Source: CAZXCG01 sp964639205 (GTDB lineage: Bacteria; Bacillota; Clostridia; Oscillospirales; Acutalibacteraceae). Taken from it: DNA of 28,313 nucleotides. The position numbers and the translations under genes were made by a program. This document shows, piece after piece, positions 7,601 through 15,186 of the stretch. Position 1 is the stretch's first letter. Each line of letters opens with the position of its first letter. Location: contig CAZXCG010000020.1 of assembly GCA_964639205.1 (NCBI GenBank), positions 1 to 28,313 of the forward strand, given 5' to 3'. Under the pieces are notes generated by a model, which saw only the letters and a list, made by a program, of their open reading frames with translations, was not told where the DNA came from and made no database searches.

Positions 7601-8324
7601 AGCGAAGGCGCTCGGCTGGAAGATTATGACACCGGTTTTTGACGGCGCTCACGAGCAGGATATTTTTGAGTTGCTTGAAAAAGCGGGCTTCAGTCCGGAC
7701 GGAAAGACCTGGCTTACCGACGGAAGAACGGGCGAACGCTTTGATAATCCCGTAACGGTGGGCTATATGTACTACCTTAAGCTGCATCACCTTGTAGACG
7801 ATAAGATTCACGCAAGAAGCACCGGTCCGTACTCGCTTGTTACTCAGCAGCCCCTTGGAGGCAAAGCCCAGTTCGGCGGTCAGCGCTTCGGTGAAATGGA
7901 GGTTTGGGCGCTTGAGGCTTACGGCGCCGCTTACACTCTTCAGGAAATACTGACGGTAAAATCCGATGACGTTGTCGGCAGAGTTAAAACCTATGAGGCA
8001 ATCATAAAGGGTGAAAATATCCCCACTCCGGGTATTCCCGAATCGTTTAAGGTCCTTATCAAAGAATTGCAGTCCCTTGCTCTTGACGTAAGGGTTCTTG
8101 ACGCCGATAATAAGGAAATTGACCTTAAACAGAAGTTTGACGACGACGATATTCCAACCGTTTCGGCTCAGGATTCCTTTGAGGAGGATACCGTTATGAC
8201 TACGCTGGACGGCTTTAATCTGGACGAGGATTCTGACGAGGGAAATATGTTTGACGAAAGCTCGTTAGTTGATGATCAGGAGGATTTTCTCGATTTTGAC
8301 GACCACGGTTCGGATGAATATTAA
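4611..8324 (+). CDS. rpoB: DNA-directed RNA polymerase subunit beta
   Basis: 1237 residues; with beta' it forms the catalytic core of RNA polymerase. Landmarks: the rifampicin-pocket region SSPLSQFMDQNNPLAELTHK with SALGPGG after it (about residues 489-519), IETPEGPNIGLI, GDKMAGRHGNKG (940-951), LNPLGVPSRMNIGQV and the C-terminal FGGQRFGEMEVWALEAYGA clamp segment. The start is ATG 4611: the in-frame GTG at 4599 overlaps the ribosome binding site AAAGGAG (4593-4599) and so cannot be the start. Position 491 is Pro where E. coli has Gln510; the residues matching Ser512, Gln513, Asp516, His526 and Ser531 are the sensitive types. The last 50 or so residues form an acidic Asp/Glu-rich tail. Transcribed from 4382, it is not preceded by rplK-A-J-L, unlike in most bacteria. 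Confidence 0.98.
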   Translation: MVNVKPVKLGKTTRMSFGKIDEVIEMPNLIEIQKNSYQWFLDEGLKEVFKDVSGIVDFSGNLVLDFIDYTLDVDKPNYSIIECKERDATYSAALRVRARLQNKETGEIKESNVFMGDFPLMTPSGTFVINGAERVIVSQLVRSPGVYYKMSHDKTGKELFSATVIPNRGAWLEYENDVNDVFYVRIDKNRKIPVTVFLRALGLGTDAEILDYFGDDVRIKATLEKDVTKSVEEGLLEVYRKLRPSEPPTVESSQTHLNNLFFDTRRYDMSKVGRYKYNKKLGISQRLAGQVLAEPVANPRTGEVIANKGESVTRAKAVEIENAGVCVAYVANGEGKTVKIISNGMVDLAGYIDVDPASLGIREKVSFPVLCEILDGAESAEEVHSQIRRRADELVPNHITVEDIFASVNYMNCLAEGIGTTDDIDHLGNRRIRCVGELLQNQFRIGFSRLERVIRERMTLQASDQDSLSPGTLINIRPVTAAIKEFFGSSPLSQFMDQNNPLAELTHKRRLSALGPGGLSRDRAGFEVRDVHYTHYGRMCPIETPEGPNIGLISYLATFARVNKYGFIEAPFRKIDKATGIVTDEVIYMTADMEDEFFVAQANEPLDENHRFKNSKVVGRHRDEFVELPPDQFDFMDVSPRMVVSVATAMIPFLENDDANRALMGSNMQRQAVPLMVTEAPIVGTGMEYKAGVDSGVCILAEEDGVVLSVSADLIRVQYDSGRIQDFQVIKFLRSNQGTCINQIPVVDRGQRFVKGEVLADGPSTKDGEISLGKNALIGFMTWEGYNYEDAVLINEKIVRDDVYTSIHIEEYETEARDTKLGPEEITREIPNVGEDMIKDLDPRGIIRVGAEVHAGDILVGKVSPKGETELTAEERLLRAIFGEKAREVRDTSLRVPHGESGIVVDVKVFTREDSRDELPPGVNKVVRCYLAQKRKISVGDKMAGRHGNKGVVSRILPEEDMPFLPDGTPLDIVLNPLGVPSRMNIGQVLEVHLGYAAKALGWKIMTPVFDGAHEQDIFELLEKAGFSPDGKTWLTDGRTGERFDNPVTVGYMYYLKLHHLVDDKIHARSTGPYSLVTQQPLGGKAQFGGQRFGEMEVWALEAYGAAYTLQEILTVKSDDVVGRVKTYEAIIKGENIPTPGIPESFKVLIKELQSLALDVRVLDADNKEIDLKQKFDDDDIPTVSAQDSFEEDTVMTTLDGFNLDEDSDEGNMFDESSLVDDQEDFLDFDDHGSDEY

Positions 8325-8338
8325 GGAGGAGCTTGTCG

Positions 8339-11300
8339 ATGGATTATAACGTTTTTGAATCAATAAAAATAGGTTTGGCTTCCCCCGACCAGATAAGAAA
8401 ATGGTCATACGGCGAGGTTAAAAAGCCGGAAACCATCAATTACCGCACGCTTAAGCCGGAGGTAGACGGATTGTTCTGTGAAAGAATTTTCGGGCCTCAG
8501 AAGGACTGGGAGTGCCACTGCGGTAAATACAAGAAAATCCGTTATAAGGGGAAAATCTGCGACCGCTGCGGCGTAGAGGTAACGCGCTCAAAGGTTCGCA
8601 GAGAGCGTATGGGTCATATCGAGCTTGCCGCGCCCGTTTCTCATATATGGTATTTTAAGGGAATCCCATCCAGAATTTCTCTTATGCTTGATATTTCTCC
8701 GAGAAATCTTGAAAAGGTTCTCTATTTCGCGGCGTATATTGTAACAGATCCCGGAGACTGCCGGGAGCTTGCAAAAATGCAGTGTCTTACAGAGCGCGAA
8801 TATCAGGAAATGCGCGAAAAATACGAGGATGATTTTCAAGCTTCAATAGGAGCCGAGGCAATTCAGCAGCTTCTGCGCGAAATTGATGTTAACGAGCTTT
8901 CCGCTCAGCTTAAAAATCAGCTTGAAGACGCAACCGGTCAAAAGCGCGTTCGGCTTCTCAAAAGATTTGAGGTTGTTGAAAGCTTCCGTCTGTCCGGCAA
9001 CCGTCCGGAATGGATGATATTGGATGTAATACCGGTTATTCCTCCGGATATACGCCCTATGGTTCAGCTTGAGGGCGGACGCTTTGCAACGTCCGACTTG
9101 AACGAGCTTTACAGACGTGTTATAAACAGAAATAACCGTCTTAAAAGGTTAATTGAGCTTGAAGCTCCCGACATTATTATCCGTAATGAAAAGCGAATGC
9201 TCCAAGAGGCTGTCGACGCCCTTATTGATAACGGCCGCCGAGGCAGACCCGTTACAGGCCCCAATAACCGCGCGCTTAAGTCGCTTTCCGATATGCTTAA
9301 GGGCAAGCAGGGACGTTTCCGCCAAAATCTTCTCGGCAAGCGCGTAGACTATTCCGGGCGTTCGGTTATAGTTGTCGGCCCGGAGCTTAAAATGTACCAG
9401 TGCGGACTGCCGAAGGAAATGGCGCTGGAGCTTTTCAAGCCGTTTGTAATGAAAAGACTTGCCGAAACCGGAGTTGTCGTAAACGCAAAGGCTGCAAGAA
9501 AGGCTGTTGAACGCGCAAAGCCCGAGGTATGGGACGCTTTGGAGGTTGTAATCAAGGATCATCCTGTTCTGCTTAACCGTGCGCCTACACTGCACAGACT
9601 CGGTATACAGGCGTTCGAGCCGGTATTGGTAGAGGGCAGAGCCATTAAGCTTCATCCGCTTGTTTGCACGGCGTTCAACGCCGACTTCGACGGGGATCAA
9701 ATGGCCGTTCACGTTCCGCTTTCGGTTGAAGCGCAGGCGGAGGCGCGCTTTCTTATGCTCGCGGCGGGCAACCTGCTCAAGCCGTCCGACGGCCGTCCCG
9801 TTGCCGTTCCTACGCAGGATATGGTGCTCGGCTCATATTATCTTACTCTCGATAAGGACGGCGAGCTCGGCGAAGGAAAGGTCTTCCGCGATGTTAACGA
9901 AGCAATTATGGCTTATTCCACCGGAGTTATTCAGCTTCACTCAAAAATCAAGGTGCGCCGTACCGTTACGGTTGACGGCGTTGAAGAATCCGGAATTATA
10001 GATACTACCATCGGTAAGATTATTTTTAACCGTCCCATTCCTCAGGATCTGGGATTTGTGGACAGAAGCAAGCCGGAAAACAGATTTAAGCTCGAAATCG
10101 ACTTCCTCGTGGGGAAAAAGCAGCTCGGCAAAATTGTAGATGCGTGCATTCGAATTCATGGCACGCAGGTTGCCGCAGAGGTGCTCGACGAAATAAAATC
10201 TCAGGGTTATAAATATTCTACTCGCGGAGCTATCACCGTTGCGGTTTGCGACGCCAAAATCCCGCCCGCAAAGAAGGACATCATCGCTAAGGCGGAAGCC
10301 GATGTAGATGAAATTCGCGAGGAATATATGATGGGTCTGCGTTCAGATGAGGAGCGCTATGCCGAAACGCTGAAAATTTGGGAAAACGCGACAAATGATG
10401 TTACCGCAGCGCTTCAGGGCAATCTTGACCGCTACAACCCCATATTTATGATGGCCGATTCCGGCGCGCGCGGCAGTATGAGCCAGATTCGTCAGCTTGC
10501 CGGTATGCGCGGACTTATTGCAAATACCTCGGGTAAAACAATCGAAATCCCGATTAGAGCTAATTACCGCGAAGGACTTAATGTTCTTGAATACTTTATT
10601 TCTTCACGCGGCGCGCGCAAAGGACTTGCCGATACGGCGCTGCGTACCGCCGACTCGGGTTATCTTACACGCCGTCTGGTCGATGTTTCTCAGGATGTTA
10701 TAGTCCGTGAGGACGACTGCGGCAGCGACGAGGGTCTTGAGGTATTCGACATAATGACGGGCAAGCAGGTAATCGAAAGCATGCACGAGCGCTTGCAGGG
10801 CAGATACCTTGTACGCGACTTCTGCGATGAAAACGGTAATGTCCTTGTTTCCAAGGATGTAATGATAGGCGAAAAGGAAGCCGATATAATTGTAGGCTCC
10901 GGCGTTAAAAAGGTTGAAATCCGCAGTATTTTAGGCTGCCATGCAAAGCAGGGCGTCTGCAAAAAGTGCTACGGGGCGAACCTTGCAAACGGAATGCCCG
11001 TCACTGTCGGCGAGGCGGTCGGCATTATTGCCGCGCAGTCAATCGGCGAGCCGGGTACACAGCTTACCATGCGAACGTTCCATACCGGCGGCGTTGCTTC
11101 CGCGGAGGATATTACACAGGGTCTTCCGCGTGTTGAAGAGCTGTTTGAAAGCAGAAGACCAAAGAGCCTTGCAATTATTTCCGAAATCGACGGCGAAGTG
11201 CGCTTTGAGGAAATTAAAAACAACAGCCACGCCGTTGTATATAATAAGGAAACAGGCGAAGAAAAACAGTACCTTATACCGTTCGGCTTCCGCGTAAAAG

Positions 11301-11875
11301 TAAAAGAAGGTCAATTTATCCATAAAGGTGAAAAAATCACCGACGGCGCGGTTTATCCGCATGACATTCTCTCAATTCTCGGTCCGCGCGCCGTTCAGGA
11401 TTATTTGATTTCCGAGGTACAGAGTACCTACCGTCTGCAGGGCGTTGACATCAACGATAAGCACATAGAGGTCATTGTCCGTCAGATGATGAAGAAGGTT
11501 AAAATTATCGATCCCGGCAGCACCGATTTTATTTCCGGACAAATGTACGACAAGAACGAGGTTCGTTATGTAAACCGCGAAATTCAAAAAAGGATAGACG
11601 CCGGCGAAACCGACCTTGCCGTTGCTACATGGACTCAGATGCTCCTCGGTATTACCAAGGCGTCTCTTGCAACAGACAGCTTCCTGTCCGCGGCTTCTTT
11701 CCAGGAAACAACAAGAGTTCTTACCGACGCAGCCATAAAGGGCAAGGTGGATCCGCTTGTAGGTCTGAAGGAAAACGTAATTATCGGCAAGCTTGTTCCC
11801 GCAGGAACCGGTATGCACCGATACCGTAATGTCGAATTGCAGGAAACTGCCGTTCCCGAGCAGGCTTCGTCATAA
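8339..11875 (+). CDS. rpoC: DNA-directed RNA polymerase subunit beta'
   Basis: 1178 residues; carries the catalytic magnesium site of RNA polymerase. NADFDGDQMA (447-456) supplies the three aspartates 449, 451 and 453. The N-terminal zinc site is Cys59, 61, 74 and 77; the second is Cys794, 867, 874 and 877. GRFRQNLLGKRVDYSGRSV and the trigger-loop/bridge region RGLIANTSGKTIEIPIRANY are standard. It has a compact Firmicutes form without the large insertion of Proteobacteria. AAGGAGGA (8323-8330) overlaps the rpoB stop and sets the start at ATG 8339; an in-frame TTG at 8333 is too close to it. Co-transcribed with rpoB and ended by the hairpin at 11917-11964. Confidence 0.98.
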   Translation: MDYNVFESIKIGLASPDQIRKWSYGEVKKPETINYRTLKPEVDGLFCERIFGPQKDWECHCGKYKKIRYKGKICDRCGVEVTRSKVRRERMGHIELAAPVSHIWYFKGIPSRISLMLDISPRNLEKVLYFAAYIVTDPGDCRELAKMQCLTEREYQEMREKYEDDFQASIGAEAIQQLLREIDVNELSAQLKNQLEDATGQKRVRLLKRFEVVESFRLSGNRPEWMILDVIPVIPPDIRPMVQLEGGRFATSDLNELYRRVINRNNRLKRLIELEAPDIIIRNEKRMLQEAVDALIDNGRRGRPVTGPNNRALKSLSDMLKGKQGRFRQNLLGKRVDYSGRSVIVVGPELKMYQCGLPKEMALELFKPFVMKRLAETGVVVNAKAARKAVERAKPEVWDALEVVIKDHPVLLNRAPTLHRLGIQAFEPVLVEGRAIKLHPLVCTAFNADFDGDQMAVHVPLSVEAQAEARFLMLAAGNLLKPSDGRPVAVPTQDMVLGSYYLTLDKDGELGEGKVFRDVNEAIMAYSTGVIQLHSKIKVRRTVTVDGVEESGIIDTTIGKIIFNRPIPQDLGFVDRSKPENRFKLEIDFLVGKKQLGKIVDACIRIHGTQVAAEVLDEIKSQGYKYSTRGAITVAVCDAKIPPAKKDIIAKAEADVDEIREEYMMGLRSDEERYAETLKIWENATNDVTAALQGNLDRYNPIFMMADSGARGSMSQIRQLAGMRGLIANTSGKTIEIPIRANYREGLNVLEYFISSRGARKGLADTALRTADSGYLTRRLVDVSQDVIVREDDCGSDEGLEVFDIMTGKQVIESMHERLQGRYLVRDFCDENGNVLVSKDVMIGEKEADIIVGSGVKKVEIRSILGCHAKQGVCKKCYGANLANGMPVTVGEAVGIIAAQSIGEPGTQLTMRTFHTGGVASAEDITQGLPRVEELFESRRPKSLAIISEIDGEVRFEEIKNNSHAVVYNKETGEEKQYLIPFGFRVKVKEGQFIHKGEKITDGAVYPHDILSILGPRAVQDYLISEVQSTYRLQGVDINDKHIEVIVRQMMKKVKIIDPGSTDFISGQMYDKNEVRYVNREIQKRIDAGETDLAVATWTQMLLGITKASLATDSFLSAASFQETTRVLTDAAIKGKVDPLVGLKENVIIGKLVPAGTGMHRYRNVELQETAVPEQASS

Positions 11876-11916
11876 TTAACAAAAAATTAATTAAAAAATT
11901 TCTAAAGTTCTAAACC

Positions 11917-11964
11917 AAAAGAGCGCGTGAACAGGAAGGTTTTTCTTGATTTACACGCTCTTTT
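11917..11964 (+). terminator. Terminator hairpin after rpoC
   Basis: Positions 11917-11930 pair with 11951-11964: 13 of 14 positions pair, one of them G-T, with one C-A mismatch, around a 20-base loop. The 3' arm ends in TTTT. The T-tract is short and part of the stem, so termination may be partial. The 3' arm overlaps the next promoter. Confidence 0.65.
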
Positions 11965-11974
11965 CGTGTATAAT
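11946..11974 (+). promoter_or_regulatory. Promoter of the S10-spc-alpha operon
   Basis: TTGATT (11946-11951), exact 17-base spacer, consensus TATAAT (11969-11974). The start near 11981 gives a leader of about 307 nt before rpsJ. The -35 and spacer lie within the loop and 3' arm of the rpoC terminator. Confidence 0.85.
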
Positions 11975-11980
11975 AATCTT

Positions 11981-12287
11981 TGCGAGCGCGCGCAAAAGCG
12001 CGCTTATGACTGCAATAGATATGCGTTGAAGCGGGAGGTTGCGGCATTATGCCGGTTTTTCCGTGGAGTATGTCCGATTTTAAACCGGGCGATTAAGAAA
12101 ATAAGAGGATTACTGCGCGCTGCTCCGAATGCTGTGGGAGCGGTTGCGGCTGTTTTCTCGGTACTTTCCGCGACCCGTTGTGTTTTTAATGAAAACGGGT
12201 TTTTATAATGGGTATTCAGGAAACACCCGGATAAGTGGAAAGATTTTAAATCAAGCCCGCCAACTAAATTTTTAAGGAGGCGACGAT
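11981..12287 (+). promoter_or_regulatory. Structured S10 operon leader
   Basis: Between the promoter and rpsJ are several stems. GCGCGC-AAAA-GCGCGC lies at 11988-12003, CGGC with GCCG around an AT loop at about 12042-12054, and CTGCTCC (12120-12126) with GGAGCGG (12137-12143). GCCGGTTT (12051-12058) can pair with AAACCGGGC (12082-12090) with one bulge, which competes with the second stem. Ribosomal protein operons are often controlled by a product binding such a leader (L4 in E. coli S10); that role here is inference. The ribosome binding site AAGGAGG is at 12274-12280. A 93-codon reading frame crosses the region but looks accidental. Confidence 0.55.
12173..12204 (+). terminator. Attenuator-like hairpin before rpsJ
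   Basis: ACCCGTT (12173-12179) pairs with AACGGGT (12194-12200), loop of 14, followed directly by a T-run (the last stem T plus TTTT at 12201-12204). It lies inside the leader, 84 bases before rpsJ, where premature termination would control the whole operon. Confidence 0.45.
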
Positions 12288-12599
12288 ATGGCAGTCAAAG
12301 AAAAAATAAGGATAAGATTAAAGGGTTACGACCATCAGCTTGTCGATCAATCCGCCGAAAGAATTGTTGCAACCGCAAAGCGTACGGGCGCTAAGGTTTC
12401 CGGACCTGTTCCGCTCCCTACGGAAAAGCAGGTTGTTACAATTCTTCGCGCTGTTCATAAGTATAAGGACAGCCGCGAGCAGTTTGAGATGAGAACCCAC
12501 AAGCGACTTATCGACATTTTAAGACCGTCAAACAAGACAGTCGAAGCTCTTATGAGCTTGGAACTCCCTGCCGGCGTTGACATTGAGATTAAGCTTTAA
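12288..12599 (+). CDS. rpsJ: 30S ribosomal protein S10
   Basis: 103 residues, normal length. S10 sits in the head of the small subunit and also joins NusB in antitermination complexes. Visible family motifs are GAKVSGPVPLPTEK and the extended loop THKRLIDIL. AAGGAGG ends seven bases before the ATG. It is the first gene of the operon, behind the long leader. In many bacteria tuf would precede it; here rpoC does. Confidence 0.98.
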   Translation: MAVKEKIRIRLKGYDHQLVDQSAERIVATAKRTGAKVSGPVPLPTEKQVVTILRAVHKYKDSREQFEMRTHKRLIDILRPSNKTVEALMSLELPAGVDIEIKL

Positions 12600-12615
12600 T
12601 AAACGTTTAATCTAT

Positions 12616-12657
12616 GCCAACCTACAAGCAGACAGGGTCAAGTTGGCTCGCGCCAAC
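12616..12657 (+). promoter_or_regulatory. Two mutually exclusive hairpins upstream of rplC
   Basis: GTTGGC (12642-12647) can pair with GCCAAC upstream (12616-12621) or with GCCAAC downstream (12652-12657, TCGC loop). Only one can form at a time. The second lies about 11 bases before the rplC ribosome binding site. This is the layout of a translational switch, but the stems are only 6 bp each. Confidence 0.4.
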
Positions 12658-12683
12658 CAATAACCTACAAGGAGGATATATTA

Positions 12684-13316
12684 ATGCAAAAGGCAATCAT
12701 CGGTAAGAAAATCGGCATGACGCAGATTTTCGACGAAAAGGGCAATGTTGTTCCCGTAACCGTTGTTGAAGCAGGTCCCTGCGTTGTTTCTATGAAGAAA
12801 ACGGCGGAAAACGATGGGTACGAGGCGGTTCAGCTCGGTTGGGGCGACGTAAAGCCCGGCAAGGTAACAAAGCCCATGAAAGGTCACTTTGACAAAAGCA
12901 AAGTTGCTCCCAAAAAGGTTCTCAGAGAATTCCGTGTTGACAACACAGCGGCTTATAATGTCGGCGACATTGTCAAAGCGGATGTTTTTGAGGTCGGCAA
13001 CAGGGTTGACGTTACCGGTACAAGCAAAGGTAAAGGGTACGCCGGCGTTATTAAGCGCTGGAACTTCCAAAGACTCAAGGAAAGCCACGGTTCAGGTCCC
13101 GTTGCCCGTCATGGCGGTTCAATCGGCGCCTGCTCGGATCCCTCAAGAGTATGGAAGGGTAAAAAGATGGCGGGTCACCTCGGCGCTGAACGGGTAACCG
13201 TTCAAAATCTTGCCGTTGTTAAGGTGGACGCTGAAAACAATCTTATCGCTATAAAGGGTGCTATCCCCGGCCCTAACGGCGGTACAGTAGTCATCAAAGA
13301 CACCGTTAAGGCTTAA
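12684..13316 (+). CDS. rplC: 50S ribosomal protein L3
   Basis: 210 residues. L3 is a primary binder of 23S rRNA whose central loop reaches the peptidyl transferase centre. The globular start KAIIGKKIGMTQIFDE and the loop segments GTSKGKGYAGVIKRWNF and HGGSIGACSDPSRVWKGKK are typical of Firmicutes. AAGGAGG precedes the ATG. The 84-base gap after rpsJ contains alternative hairpins, an unusually structured spacer for this operon. Confidence 0.98.
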   Translation: MQKAIIGKKIGMTQIFDEKGNVVPVTVVEAGPCVVSMKKTAENDGYEAVQLGWGDVKPGKVTKPMKGHFDKSKVAPKKVLREFRVDNTAAYNVGDIVKADVFEVGNRVDVTGTSKGKGYAGVIKRWNFQRLKESHGSGPVARHGGSIGACSDPSRVWKGKKMAGHLGAERVTVQNLAVVKVDAENNLIAIKGAIPGPNGGTVVIKDTVKA

Positions 13317-13332
13317 GGAAGGAGGATTACAA

Positions 13333-13956
13333 ATGCCTAATGTAGCAGTTTTAGATATGGCAGGCAAAAATGTCGGAAGCATAGATCTTGCCGATTCGAT
13401 TTTCGGTATTGAGCCTAACGCCGCGGCTATGCATATGATGGTAGTCAGCCACCTTGCAAACCGGCGTCAGGGCACGCAGTCCGCTCTTACAAGGGCGGAG
13501 GTTTCCGGCGGCGGCAAAAAGCCCTGGAGGCAAAAGGGAACCGGCCGCGCAAGACAGGGTTCGACAAGATCTCCGCAGTGGACTCACGGCGGCGTAGCGT
13601 TTGCTCCAAAGCCGAGGGACTACAGCTTTTCTGTAAACAAAAAGGTCAGAAGACTTGCTATGAAGTCCGCTTTCTCTTCAAAAACCGCGGAGAACGATGT
13701 TATAGTCCTCGACGCAATCACACTGGAGGATTACAAAACAAAGACTGTTGCCAATATGCTCAAGGCAATAGGCTCAGATAAAAAGGCTCTCATCGTTTTA
13801 GCCGATCTTGACAGACGGGTTATCCGCTCGGCGGCGAATATTCCGGGCGTAAAAACCGCTCAGGTAAACACACTTAACGTTTACGACATCCTCAATGCCG
13901 ACAAGCTTGTTATTGTTAAGGACGCCGTAAGCAAAATCGAGGAGGTGTACGTATAA
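13333..13956 (+). CDS. rplD: 50S ribosomal protein L4
   Basis: 207 residues. L4 lines the peptide exit tunnel with L22 and in E. coli represses its own S10 operon. The tunnel loop KPWRQKGTGRARQGSTRSPQ (positions about 59-78) is intact; macrolide-resistance changes are usually found in this loop, and none is evident. Its TAA overlaps the rplW ATG by one base (TAATG), indicating coupled translation. Confidence 0.98.
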   Translation: MPNVAVLDMAGKNVGSIDLADSIFGIEPNAAAMHMMVVSHLANRRQGTQSALTRAEVSGGGKKPWRQKGTGRARQGSTRSPQWTHGGVAFAPKPRDYSFSVNKKVRRLAMKSAFSSKTAENDVIVLDAITLEDYKTKTVANMLKAIGSDKKALIVLADLDRRVIRSAANIPGVKTAQVNTLNVYDILNADKLVIVKDAVSKIEEVYV

Positions 13957-14246
13957 TGACAGCGCATGATATTATCGTCCGCCCTATAATCACCGAAAAA
14001 AGCATGTACGGTGCTCAGGACAAAAAGTACACCTTTGAGGTGGCAAAATCCGCAACAAAGATTGACGTTGCAAGAGCATGTGAAGAAATTTTCAAGGTTA
14101 AGGTTGCAAAGGTCAATACAGTAAGTGTGCGCGGCAAATACCGCCGTCAGGGCAGAAGCGAGGGTTACACAAGATCCTGGAAAAAGGCTTATGTAACGCT
14201 TACTCCCGACAGTAAGGCAATTGAATTTTTTGAAGGCATGATGTAA
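13956..14246 (+). CDS. rplW: 50S ribosomal protein L23
   Basis: 96 residues. L23 sits at the tunnel exit and is the docking point for trigger factor and signal recognition particle. The opening HDIIVRPIITEKS and KVNTVSVRGKYRRQGR are characteristic. Its start overlaps the rplD stop by one base, and a ribosome binding site (GGAGG) lies within the rplD 3' end. Confidence 0.97.
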   Translation: MTAHDIIVRPIITEKSMYGAQDKKYTFEVAKSATKIDVARACEEIFKVKVAKVNTVSVRGKYRRQGRSEGYTRSWKKAYVTLTPDSKAIEFFEGMM

Positions 14247-14295
14247 GCCTGAAGTTTAATATTATCAGGCAGAATGTATGGGAACGCCATTTCCC
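14247..14295 (+). other. Two small hairpins between rplW and rplB
   Basis: GCCTGA (14247-14252) pairs with TCAGGC (14265-14270), and GGGAA (14280-14284) with TTCCC (14291-14295). They occupy the 79-base gap before rplB. There is no T-run, so they are more likely RNA processing or translation elements than terminators. Confidence 0.35.
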
Positions 14296-14325
14296 GCAAA
14301 GCCATCATGAGGAGAGTGAAAATAA

Positions 14326-15159
14326 ATGGCTATAAAAACCTATAAGCCGACTACAAACGCTCGGCGTAATATGTCGGTTACAGATTATTCGGAGCTTTCA
14401 AGAGTTGCTCCGGAGAAGAGCTTGCTCGCCCCGCTTAAGAAGCATTCGGGCCGTAACAGCTACGGCAGAATCACTGTTCGTCACAGAGGCGGCGGCAACC
14501 GCAGAAAATACCGTATCATTGATTTTAAACGTCAAAAGTTTAATATTCCGGGCAAGGTTCTTACCTTAGAGTACGACCCCAACCGTTCCGCTTTTATCGC
14601 TCTTGTTCAGTATGAGGACGGCGATAAGTCCTATATCATCGCTCCGCAGGGCTTAAAGGTGGGCGACACCGTTGTTTCAGGCGAAAACGCCGACATCAAA
14701 ATCGGTAACGCACTTCCGTTAAGCGCAATTCCAACCGGTACATTTATCCACAATGTTGAGCTTTATCCCGGCAGAGGTGCTCAGCTTGCAAGGGCAGCCG
14801 GTATTATGGCTCAGCTTATGGCTAAGGAAAACGGTATGGCGCTGCTCAGGCTTCCGTCCGGCGAGCTGCGCAATGTATCCGAAAAATGTATGGCAACAAT
14901 CGGTCAGGTCGGTAATACGGATCACGAAAATGTAAAGATAGGCAAGGCCGGCCGTAAACGTCATATGGGTTGGCGGCCTACAGTACGCGGCTCGGTAATG
15001 AACCCCTGCGATCACCCCCACGGCGGCGGCGAGGGTAAATCTCCCGTAGGCCGTCCCGGACCTGTAACCCCTTGGGGCAAGCCCGCCCTCGGCTATAAGA
15101 CAAGGAAACCCCACAACCGTTCGGATAAGTACATTGTAAAACGTAGAAACGGTAAGTAA
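14326..15159 (+). CDS. rplB: 50S ribosomal protein L2
   Basis: 277 residues. L2 is needed for subunit joining and supports the peptidyl transferase centre. RHRGGGNRRKYRIIDFKR near the N-terminus and the C-terminal NPCDHPHGGGEGKSPVGRPG (containing the universally conserved His) are intact. GAGGAG lies upstream of the ATG. Ordinary member of the operon. Confidence 0.98.
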   Translation: MAIKTYKPTTNARRNMSVTDYSELSRVAPEKSLLAPLKKHSGRNSYGRITVRHRGGGNRRKYRIIDFKRQKFNIPGKVLTLEYDPNRSAFIALVQYEDGDKSYIIAPQGLKVGDTVVSGENADIKIGNALPLSAIPTGTFIHNVELYPGRGAQLARAAGIMAQLMAKENGMALLRLPSGELRNVSEKCMATIGQVGNTDHENVKIGKAGRKRHMGWRPTVRGSVMNPCDHPHGGGEGKSPVGRPGPVTPWGKPALGYKTRKPHNRSDKYIVKRRNGK

Positions 15160-15186
15160 TAGGCAGACAGAAAGGAGCTTTCAACT

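Noticed and set aside
11927..12208. 93-codon reading frame between rpoC and rpsJ
   Set aside because: It begins before the predicted promoter, runs through the leader stems and the attenuator-like hairpin, and has no ribosome binding site or recognisable domain.
12205..12210. TATAAT-like sequence after the attenuator hairpin as a second rpsJ promoter
   Set aside because: No acceptable -35 lies 16-18 bases upstream; a T-rich segment falls there instead.
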